From Tetmemena sp. SeJ-2015 (taxonomy: Eukaryota > Ciliophora > Spirotrichea > Sporadotrichida > Oxytrichidae): 64,000 nucleotides of DNA. Under the pieces are notes generated by a model that ran no database searches, had not been told where the DNA came from, and worked only from the letters and a program-made list of their open reading frames with translations. The translations under genes and the position numbers were made by a program. How positions within the stretch are numbered: the first letter of the stretch is position 1; each line of letters starts with the position of its first letter. Below, in pieces: positions 10,744 to 20,389 of the stretch. The stretch covers positions 1 through 64,000 of the forward strand of contig JAJKFJ010022887.1 of NCBI GenBank assembly GCA_027382625.1. Direction: 5' to 3'.

Positions 10744-12871
10744 TGAAAGGTTAAAATAATAAGTAGGGATTACAATATTATAACAGCTTAAATTACTGAT
10801 TTACCATCTAATTTGCTTATTAATTTTATGTGAGTTTCTTGTTTAATAAAAATAAATTTATACCATTTTATCTGAAGGTCATTAAATGATCTATATAAAT
10901 TTTGTAAAGCTCTCTACTCTCATCCCTCTGATAAAATATTTCCCAAACATAAAATGCCTAAATTATTTTTTGAATTTTTTCTTAAGTAAAATGATTTAAT
11001 ACTCTTAATTCAAGTTTGAGGTATTTTATCTGTGACGAATTTGCTCCATTCTATTTAATGGGGTGAATTAAAGAAATATAAATTTTAAGTAATAGTAAAT
11101 CAATAACTACATGAAAAAACATAAATTAACTCTTGGGGGAAGAAGAGTTAACAAAAAACTCCGTAGTGGCAAGTAAAAAGGTTTTCTTTAAAAATAATTA
11201 AGGAATTTTAAAATTAATGAACTTATTTTATTCTTATTTATAAATTAGATTTTAAAAAATAATAAAAATTTAGATTATTAAAAAAAAGATCTGTTTCGTT
11301 AACCAGTTGCTATTTTTTTATTTATCATCATAAAATAGTGGGTAATAAAATATAAATAAGTAGTTTTGATAATGACTTGTATTTCATTAAATAAATCTTC
11401 TTTTAAAGAATCTTATAAATTTATTCTGAAAATAAATGCTTTGAATAAAATATAAATAAAAAATTTAAAATGATTGGTTAATAATTAAAATTTAAAATTT
11501 GAATGAAAATTGAAAATGAATTTATTGCACGGAGACATTAATACCGATAGGAAAATACAAGAAAGATTGCTGAATTGGATTTTTATATAACAGATATTTC
11601 TTTACAAAAATAAATGCAAAATCAGACTTGTGCTTATTTAACTTTATATCTGAGTAACTCGTTTTATAACTAACACTATAATTAAATATGTGAAGCCCCA
11701 ACTTTTCTTTTAAAGCCAGAAAACATTCTTCTCTAGCAGGCTGTTATCTATTTTTTATTTGATTCTTATTTCTACAACCATCTTATCAAAACACTTATGA
11801 TTTAATAATATAAAGATAGAATCAAGAAATTATAGGAATAATCTTGAATTCTCTTTTTTTAGTAAATAAATCTTTAGAAATCTTATTTTTAGATTAATAA
11901 ATGCTTTCTTGGTAATAAAATCACTCCGAAAAATAGCGAGAAAATTTTAAAATGAGAGTAGTCAATATTTATAATCAAAATTTAATTGAAAATTGAAAAT
12001 AAATTTTGCACCGAGGGATTTATTGCTACCAGGAAAATAAAAGAAAAAAAGCTAAATATAGATCTTATTTTTAGCTTCATTAATTTAAATATGAGTTCCT
12101 TCTACTTTCATTAAGATAGGATCGATGATAGAAGAGATGTTTCTTTCATAAAAATAAATGCTAAATCAATCTTTTACTTATTTAATTTTACATCTGAGAA
12201 CTTATCGCCTATAACTAACACATTAAAATTACAAGTATGAAAGTGTTTCTTAATAGTTTATATACTTAATCGAAGGGATACAAGTTTAATTTAAAGTTGA
12301 TACTCTAATCTTTTTCATTTTGGCTTTGATAAGTAATTTTCTAATTCTAATTCAATTTTGTAATTGCCTATTAAAAGCTGTGAGATTATTTATGGCACTA
12401 TCCTTAATAAATAGTGCGATCAATTTTATATACAAATTACGCCCTTAGTAAAAGTTAAAGCATTACTTTTCTTTATTTCTATTTATATATGAAATCTCAC
12501 CACACTTAGAAAGATTTAAAATATTTATAATTTAATTCTTAACAATGCCAATGAAAAATTTACTTAAAAATATAAGGTATCAAGAATCTTATATATCTAG
12601 AATATTCAAAATAATTATGCATCATAAATAAAAATTCTAAGTAATGCAGAAAATGAAATTTTTACTTTTAATTTTTGGATTATTAAAAATTAAATTAAAT
12701 CATGATAGGTAGATTTAATTTTTAAAGATAGGCAATAAAGATTAATTTTAAATCTTAGAAGTTTATAGATATAGAGTAATCTTTATAAGAATATGCTTTA
12801 ATTTTAAATTATAATTAGAGAGCAAATAACCTAATAAAAAAGGGACAAAAGTAGATTTAGCAAAGACAAGG
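10744..12871. other. Gene-free spacer with a diverged direct repeat
   Basis: No coding recognised. Two related stretches, about 11460-11700 and 11950-12240, share TGAAAATTGAAAAT..., a GCAC(C/G)GAG motif, ATAAATGC(A/T)AAATCA and TATAACTAACAC in the same order, so they are diverged direct copies of a roughly 250-bp unit. Confidence 0.5.
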
Positions 12872-13021
12872 ATGAACTTAAATGATACGGTTATAATTAA
12901 TTACAACAGCAGAGAGAACAACAATGAGCAAACATATTTGCTTTAGCCAAATTTTAGATTCCCATTCATAGAAGGTATGGTAAAAATTATAATGCGAATG
13001 GATGAAAAATGCCATGAATGA
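12872..13021 (+). CDS. Possible small ORF or isolated germline coding segment (49 codons)
   Basis: With TAA/TAG as Gln, an Asn-rich frame runs from ATG 12872 to TGA 13019-13021; the first part (MNLNDTVIINYNSREN...FPFIEG) looks more protein-like than the spacer around it. A GTAAAA at about 12979 could be a splice donor. It may be a lone exon, an orphan coding segment or chance. No family was recognised. Confidence 0.25.
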
Positions 13022-13660
13022 AGGTTCCTTTATCTAAACCCATAAATCTTAGTATGTTTTATAATAGAAAATCAAGCAATTAATTTCTTGAGATTTGTTT
13101 TATTTATTTCCAGAATATTTATCTTTTATTATAATAATATTTTTGATGATTCATATAAAGTATTAAGCTGGATTAATAATTAATGTATCAGAATAAAAAC
13201 CTAGTAAGATCTGATCTTGTCTGTAAAATTTGCATAAAATAATGATAAAAACTCGATTAAGTACCAAAATTTAAACTAATTAAGCAGATACTCAAAGTTA
13301 AAGCAAACTACTGCCATGAATAAGTGTTCAAATATAAAAATTGTAGTCATAATATGGCACATATTTAAGTCACAATTATTTTAGTAGATACATTGCTGCT
13401 CTAATTAATTAAAAAATAGGAGTTCAAATATTAACATAAGCCATAATAAAGCATAAACCAAAACTAAATAGAATCAATTATTTGGGGGAAGCTATTCCTT
13501 TTTACACATTAAAGCTCTTAAAATTTAGTTTTTTAATTTTATGTTGAGAATACCAACCGAAAATTCACCTTATTGGTATTTGATTGAATACAATAAGATT
13601 CTTAGATCACAGACTAGGATCTTAATAAATTCTAAGTTTCATAATATTATTTAGGCTTTT

Positions 13661-15125
13661 AAATATAAAACTCATCGCCAAAATTATTTTTCTTCTCATT
13701 GGACTTCAACTAATTCAAAGCAAGAAGCAAACTACTACTAACAACAACAGTGGGCTATTGTAAATCTAAAAAGTCCATGACAGGCTCGATATAGTCACGC
13801 TGTTTATTTATAGTACTATAATACTAAAATAAGCATAAAAACTGCATCCTGATTCAAATATTTCCAGTAAAGTTAAATAAGCGAATCAAGGTCCCAGTAC
13901 TCAGTTTTACTATAGTGTAGATATGAATCGATGAGTATGTTAGAATATTTAGATATTAATTTTTAATCAGAGGGAAGAGCAAACTGACTTGGATTTACTT
14001 TTAATGAGATTTCATATCTTGGCATTAGTATATAATTTGATAGTTGCACAAGATTATGGCTCTTCTTTGAGAGTATATTGAAAATCTATTTACCTCTTAT
14101 TGCATTTTTTTAGGAATGTTTTCATTCTTTAAATAAGAGAAGTTAAAATTGTTATAATGTAACAATTTTACCTTTCAAAATAGTTCTTACAAATTCTTCC
14201 ATATTCTTTAATAATTATCTCGGATTCAAGAATAATTAATTATCTGCTGCATATTAAAATAAAATCCCTTTTTATTTCAGAAAACATTTCCTTGATCATC
14301 TATTAAAGTCTTCTCTATAATGGGAGGGGCTGGAACTCCAGGCTAAGTCCTCGAAGAAAAAATACTCGCAAATGAACTACCTCTGATAGAGGGAGTACGT
14401 TATCTCATTCCCACTCAAAAGCTTAATAAATTTGAAATTTACCATTTAAAGTAATACGAACTCACTCGCCTGAATAACTCCCTCAGGTATGCTTGGTACG
14501 ATGTAAAAAATCTAAGTGCTCTAAATCCAGAGAGGTTCAACTTTATTTATTTTAACACTACGCACATTAAAGACTCAGAAGAGTTTCTATAAAATATCAT
14601 AGACGAGGAAGTAAATGCACATCTTGACGGCGACTACTCAAGAATATTGTTTGCTTCACCAATTAATTTTAACGAATGATCCTGATGGGACAATCGCAAG
14701 GCGGATTTATGGCGTACCACATTTCCCTTGTCAGTCCACACTAATACGGCTTGGTTGTGCCTATGTCATGCTCAGTTTTCCCCTAGGACTTTGATAAGAT
14801 GTCGGAGGACAAAGAGCTCTACAACGTCTAGAGCAAAGCCAAGAATATGAAAATTTCTCATTTTCACGGCGACAAAGATGAGCTTTTCCCAATGCAAGAG
14901 ATTAAAACTTATCTAAAGTAAAACATTGAAAAGAAATTTGGCTGGAAACACTTTAAACATACTGTTATACCAGGTGCTCGTCATAAAGCCGCTAAGCCTA
15001 TGTATAAGGCAGCAATCATAAATAGTTATGCTTGTAAGAATATTTTCCTCATTATTTATAAAGATTCTAATTCAAGTTTTTAAATGATGTATAAATAAGT
15101 TTATTATAAAGTAATTAGTAAATGA
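13661..15125 (+). CDS. Acyl-protein thioesterase-like hydrolase, copy 4 (IES-interrupted, start not found)
   Basis: Closest to copy 2. The hydrophobic leader (IIFLLIGLQLIQS) is present from about 13670, but no in-frame ATG precedes it; the expected start reads ATA, or the first coding segment is elsewhere. Then come RLDIVTL, QYSVLLMGGAGTPG, LPLIEGVRYLIPTQKL and, without interruption, LRYAWYDVKNL and RFNFIYFNTTHIKDSEEFL. The elbow GQSQGGFMAYH lies at about 14693-14725, HFHGDKDELFP at about 14861-14893 and PGARHKAAKP at about 14970-15000, giving Ser, Asp and His. The TGA is at 15123-15125. One indel offset remains near 13885-13895. It is the only copy without an interruption after IPTQK. It could be a pseudogene because of the start and the offset, though its second half is the best preserved of the array. 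Confidence 0.65.
13800..13841. other. IES in hydrolase copy 4, pointer CTG (42 bp)
   Basis: CTG at 13800-13802 and 13842-13844. Excision gives IVTLHPDSNIS, matching VVTLQPDPNTP of copy 2 with no gap. Its length is a multiple of three and it holds no TGA in frame, so it is visible only by comparison. Confidence 0.7.
13911..14317. other. IES in hydrolase copy 4, pointer TA (407 bp)
   Basis: TA at 13911-13912 and 14318-14319. Excision gives YSVLLMGGAG in frame. Copy 1 has its 659-bp IES two codons upstream of this site. Confidence 0.75.
14642..14673. other. IES in hydrolase copy 4, pointer GAAT (32 bp)
   Basis: GAAT at 14642-14645 and 14674-14677. Excision gives YSRMILMGQSQGG and removes an in-frame TGA. 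Confidence 0.85.
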
Positions 15126-15643
15126 AGGCGGTAGAAAATTTTATTGATGGTAAAAAGAAATTAAGCTAAGAACAGATCGGGACAAACAGACTTAATTATA
15201 CTTTAAAGTAAGTTAAATCGTAGTAAAAAAAATAATTTTTATTTATTTCAGTAAGATTAAATGATTTGTGATTTCATAGTTTTATTTTTGCTCTGAATAA
15301 AGGCATTCTAAAAATGATTTAGAGATTGAAATTTAAATTACAATAATAAATCCTTCATTCAATAATAATGAATATTTTATTTAGCATTGGTCGAATGCTT
15401 TTAACTTTATCTATTTTTCAAATTAATTTTGATATAATTTTGAGCTATAATAGAGTGATAAGAAAAGCTTTATCCAATAGTAATTAAAATAGTAAGCAAA
15501 ATGACTCTTGAACACTATAGATTGATTAGAAATAGATGATCATGATAATTTAATCAAGGCAAACTAAAGCATAACTTCAGCACTATAACAATGATAAATT
15601 AGATTATTTATATTCATAAATATATTTTAGAATTAATGGAAAA

Positions 15644-16200
15644 ATGAGTGCAGGACACGCTGGGCTTGAGTAATATCTTTTCATTCAAGAATTGACTTTG
15701 AATACTGAGACTTCGTAATAAAGTAAGTAAACCTTTTGGCTTATTCCAACATTATTGAGATTATTTTTAGTTTTAGCTCAATATGATCTCTTGTTAATAT
15801 GCATTAGTAGGTCTACCTGGAATGTTAAATGAAGATATTCGGAGCACAAGAGTTCTTTTGGTCCACATTTTGAAAAAAATAGTTTCAGAGTTCAAAGGCA
15901 TAGAGAAATTATCACAAATAAAGTGCTAGCAGTCCATCGACATGAAGGTAAGTGTTAAAAGATAAAATTCATAATGCTTAAAGATAAAAATTAAAATTTT
16001 ATTAGAATGAGCAGGTGCAGAAAATGACATACTCTGTATTTATTAAAAATGGGAAGAAAAACTTCATCGCACAGTTCAGAGCTAGCATGTGCAATTATAA
16101 ATACTAGTTCGCTGTATATCTCATATATTGTTTTTGTATTTCAAATTGTCAGTCTTCAATCATCTATTTGTAACTACCCTATATTAAAAGGCTAGTATGA
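15644..16200 (+). CDS. Small two-intron gene, unknown function (about 136 aa)
   Basis: An open frame can be built with two GT..AG introns, 15723-15807 (GTAAGT...ATTAG) and 15948-16005 (GTAAGT...TTAG), from ATG 15644 to TGA 16198-16200. The product begins MSAGHAGLEQYLFIQEL, continues TETSQQ, then IGLPGMLNEDIRSTRVLLVH and a Lys-rich helix, then an Asn/Lys segment with a hydrophobic C-terminal stretch (YLIYCFCI). I do not recognise the family. The frame across both introns is consistent, which supports a real gene. It lies between hydrolase copies 4 and 5 on the same strand. A wrong acceptor choice for intron 1 is possible because several AGs lie close together. Confidence 0.5.
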
Positions 16201-17807
16201 TTAGAGTTTTAATAGATTTTCATCTAAATTTAAATTAAGCTCTGCGTAATTATTCCTTTGTCTTTAATTTGAATGGGCTCTTCTTATAATTTTATATGTC
16301 TATTTTAAGTAATAAAATTATTCAATACTTACTAAAACTAGATAAGCTTAAATATTTTAACATATCTTACATCAATATAATAAATATGAATAAATAATAA
16401 ACATTAATATAGAGAACCGTTAATTAATTTTTAAAATGGAATTAATAACCCACAATAATAGTAAATGCCGTTATAATGTAAATTATTGCGGAGATTTAAT
16501 TAAAAATAGAAGAATTATTTAGAAATCTAATTTATTGTTTCAGCAATTAAAATTACCATTTAATATTTAGGGAAAAAAAATATTAATTAGAAATTTTAAG
16601 CCTTCAAATAACTTAAACATTAATTAATCTTCCATTATATCCTGCTCATAATAACTCATCGAATAATAATAAATTTTATTTAAATTTAATTTCCTTACTA
16701 TCAATCATCTTAAAATTCACTCTCTATATTTAATCATGAAACTAAATTAGTGCTTCTCGAAGTTTAAAAGAAAATTTATAATTAAATTAGGACTAAATAT
16801 ACACGTCGATATAATTTCAACAAATTTTGAATAAAAGATTTAATCTTATTAAAAGTGGAATATAGAGCCAGACAAATTAAATATAAATTAGGTTATTAAA
16901 CTCAATACTATTTTCTTCTATATTAATTTTTTTTAAAAGTAAAATTTCTAAAGGGTTAGAATTCAGAATATAATAGGAGTTAACGTAATTTATCTAAAAA
17001 AAAATATTTAAATCTCTCAATCTATTAATTGAAACGTGTTCTAATGTTGGATTTATGAAATTATTTAGTTAATACAACTAATAAAAGACTTTCTGATTCC
17101 GATAGGTAGAGCAAAGCTAAATTACTTATGCTGAGAAATTAATAAAAATATATTATTTTTAAAGAAAACAATAAGTGAATTATTGTAGCATAGAAAATAA
17201 ATCCACAAGTTTAGATTCTCAACTTTTCAGCTAGTTGAATAGCCAATCAATTTTAATAAGAATATCTTTATTTTATATTCTTTAAAGCATAGTTTAGATT
17301 AATATGAGTTTAATAAAATAATCATTTTTATGTATTTTTAAAACTTATTTTTATTTTTTTAAAAATCTTCACTAAAGTTATTAGCAATTTTTTTATTCCA
17401 AAAAATGAATGAAGATAAATGGGAATAAAATTTCACAGAGCCAACCCAAAAATTCTAACCTCTTTAAAATATAAATTAAAAAAATCCAAAATCCAATAAA
17501 CTTTCAGCTATAATAGTCAAAATCAAACTACTATCTACTATAGCTCAAAATTAACTCAGCTAAAAATCATAAGTTAATTTTAAGCCTTGTTTAATCATAT
17601 TTAAGCCGATTTAAAGAAATGATATTCGAATTTAACCCCTCACAATTATAATTACAAAATCAGAAGTTTCTTGATTAATTTAAAAGCATTTAATTATTTA
17701 TCAAAAAATTTTTTTTATTGGCATTACAATCTATTTATTCAAAAGATTTGACTATAATTAATTGCAAGTCAGGTTTTAATTGCTATTGCGTATTAAACCA
17801 TTAAACC
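16201..17807. other. Gene-free AT-rich spacer
   Basis: Nothing recognisable on either strand. Poly-A and poly-T runs and short AT repeats only. Confidence 0.5.
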
Positions 17808-19195
17808 ATGAAGGGAAGTCGATCAATAATTAGCTAAACACCATATCTTATATTCATAATGCTCTCTCTCCTCTGTTAATTAAATGCGAAGGCAAAGAAA
17901 ACGAAAGATTTATTCAATCAACCCTAAATAAATTCTTATAAAATATAAAACATAACTATAGTTTGCTTAGTTAAATTAAAGATTGTCTTATTCTCTTTAA
18001 AGTTAAAACCAATTTAAAATTATAAATGAGCAGGCCATATATTTGAATTGTATTTTTATCTTCAGATGAAGAGGGTTTGAATGGAAGATTGCAAAATGAG
18101 AAAGTGAATGAATTTTTGAATGTAATTACACTTCAACCTAAACATGAGACAGATCAAACTAAGTTAAATTAATGCTATTCAATTCTATTCTTGAAAGGGG
18201 CAAACGGTCCAATATAGGAGTATATGGAAAAAATTTATAAAGGTAAAATCCCGTTAATTGAGGGTGTGAGGTATTTGATGCCTTCTCCACATTTTGTAAA
18301 TCTTATATAGTTTATAGGGAAATTAATTTTGAATTTTAAATCCGAAATCCAGAAATTATAAGAAGTTGAAGAATGCTTGGTTTGATGTATACAACTTGGA
18401 TTACTATGACAAAACTCAATTCAACATTAAATATAATTATTTTAATCTTTGAAATTAACTTAACATGACAAACTTTAATGATTCTCTAGATTTTCTTCAG
18501 GGTATAATTGATAATGAGGTTGCAAATCATTTAAATGGAGATTACAAAAGACTTATATATTTTCAAGGGAAATCCTTTTTTAGACAGCTAATTAATTTAA
18601 TTCTGAGATTATGAATTGTTTAAATCATATTAAATAAAATTCAATTTCGTAAAATTTTTGAGTCATAATTTTAGATTAATTATTTTTCATTTTGATACTT
18701 TTCCAATTATTCAAATAATATCCCAGAATTAAAGGACTCTACCCTCTTAATAATCTCAACTAAAAATTTTATTTTTATCCCTCTCATTTTCCATTTAGAC
18801 TTATAATAGTTGGACAGTCCTAGGGAGGTATGCTGACCTATGGTCTAACTCTAGCGAGTCCACACTAATATGGCCTCGTTATCCCAATGAGCACCTTCGT
18901 TTTGCCAATGGTCATGGACCGCATAAAAGGTAACTAATAAATCTTTTAAATAGTAGAAAAGGCAAGGACTTAAAGAATTTTTCACATTCACTCAAAAAAT
19001 GATGACTTGTTTAGTTATGAAAAGGTCAAAAAAATATTGAACCGAAACCTCACAAAAATCCTCGAATATAAAGAGTTCATCCTTAAACCTCTCTCTGTGG
19101 ATGGTGTGGGCCATTTAGTCAGAAAGTACCACTTTTAAATGGCCAACAAATAAATCCTCAAGTATATCCAAAAAAATCAATAAATTTAAAGATGA
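17808..19195 (+). CDS. Secreted acyl-protein thioesterase-like hydrolase, copy 5 (IES-interrupted, frame intact after removal)
   Basis: ATG 17808 starts a leader with the hydrophobic core YLIFIMLSLL. With four IESs removed the frame is open to TGA 19193-19195. It contains GLNGRLQNEKVNEFLNVITLQP, YSILFLKGAN, PLIEGVRYLMPSPHFVNP, LKNAWFDVYNL, YFNMTNFNDSLDFL, GIIDNEV, the elbow GQSQGGMLTYG (about 18814-18846), the acid residue in HIHSKNDDLFS and the His in GVGHLV. The Ser-Asp-His order and spacing agree with the thioesterase/carboxylesterase family. It is the sister of copy 3. This is the best candidate for a functional member and the best test case for the IES borders, because the joined frame has no remaining offset. 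Confidence 0.8.
17906..18063. other. IES in hydrolase copy 5, pointer AGAT (158 bp)
   Basis: AGAT at 17906-17909 and 18064-18067. Excision gives KKTKDEEGLNGRLQ in frame. Copy 3 has its 10-bp-pointer IES within a few codons of this site. Confidence 0.85.
18297..18336. other. IES in hydrolase copy 5, pointer TAAATC (40 bp)
   Basis: TAAATC at 18297-18302 and 18337-18342. Excision gives PSPHFVNPKSRNYKKLKNAW. Identical codon site to the 33-bp IES of copy 3. Confidence 0.85.
18442..18459. other. IES in hydrolase copy 5, pointer TTAA (18 bp)
   Basis: TTAA at 18442-18445 and 18460-18463. Excision removes an in-frame TGA and gives NYFNMTNFNDS, aligned with IYFNTTHIKDS of copy 4. Confidence 0.75.
18549..18796. 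other. IES in hydrolase copy 5, pointer AGACTTATA (248 bp)
   Basis: A nine-base direct repeat at 18549-18557 and 18797-18805. Excision gives YKRLIIVGQSQGG, as in copy 3. Confidence 0.9.
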
Positions 19196-19929
19196 GAAGA
19201 TGGCTTTAAACTTTGGATTGTCAAGAAATATGACTTCTTTTAATTTAAATTCAGGGGAATCTAAAATTAGATTAAATTTCTTTTTCTTTATTAAATTTTT
19301 TCAGATTATTCTTTTTAAAATGAATTTTCGAAAGATGTTTAAGTGTAAGTTTTAATTAGTAGTGAGACTCTGATATTGGCATAAAGTATTTTAATGTTTT
19401 CTTGATAAAGATATATCTACAAAATTAGAAAGACAAATTCAAAATGATAAGAGTTGATAATTATTAAAAGTATTGCCTTAATAAATTGTAGCGATGAGTT
19501 TTAGATAAAAATCACGTCATTAAAATAAGTTAAAGTTCGTACATTTCTTTTCTTTAATTCAACATATTCTCAAAATCTCACCACAAACACTTGTCTAAAG
19601 TTTAAAACGAATTATAATTATTAGTCATTACAAAACTTAATTTACCTGACAGTTTTATTATTTCTGTTTTTTTTTAAGTTTTAAACTTACTTTAATTATA
19701 TATTCTATTTTGCTTTCCTAAAACACACTTTGTTTAAACTAACGACATGATTTTTGTTAATTTAGATACCTATTCTGATAATTTAATTAATCAAACATAG
19801 AGATAGAAAGTATCAATCGAAAATGAAACGCAAATCTCAAATAAGAGTTATTGTGAATTCAATAACTATATAACTTTCAACTAAGACTTTAATAAAGATT
19901 TATAGAAGTTATGGTAAATAGCGACAATT

Positions 19930-20240
19930 TTAACTTGAGTTTCTATCAGAATAAAGGAAAGATAAATCTTCAAGTAAATGAGAGCAGACGAGTGAGTCTA
20001 AGAGTCTTTCTAACTGTGTCCATGAAATCAATGTAGGTAAACGTAAATTTTTCATTTTTATAGCATAAAATATTTTAGATGCTTTATATTGATTGCTTCT
20101 CTCCACAACCTCCTCGGGTAGGTAGCCTTTTATGGAAATACTCAAAATGCCATGAGTTTCATGTCCATGCTTAAGAGAGGTGTCACATTACTCTGAGGCA
20201 TCAGAGACATTTACTTTAACATTATATAATATAATAATAA
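19930..20240 (-). CDS. Coding fragment, unknown
   Basis: On the minus strand an open frame (TAA/TAG as Gln) reads HGHETHGILSISIKGYLPEE, then a Lys/Tyr-rich part and SWTQLERLLDSLVCSHLL. It ends at about 19925 without a clear stop. Amino-acid composition is protein-like and no TGA interrupts it. It lies directly 3' of the DNAI7/CASC1-like gene and could be its last coding segment or a separate gene. A TAA-type microsatellite separates the two. Confidence 0.4.
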
Positions 20241-20255
20241 TAATAATAATAATAA
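20228..20255. repeat. ATA/TAA microsatellite
   Basis: About nine copies of a trinucleotide repeat (ATA). Just beyond it, GAGGGCCAAGGCCCTCC at about 20302-20319 forms a short GC-rich hairpin, unusual in this AT-rich region. Confidence 0.85.
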
Positions 20256-20389
20256 CGCATGTTAGACGAGCGGACGTCTTGCGTATTATATGTTAAACTT
20301 AAGAGGGCCAAGGCCCTCCGTGTTAAAGAAACAGTATAAGCTAATCAAACATACTGTCATCTGTCTGATCTGACTGACTGTTTTCCTCT

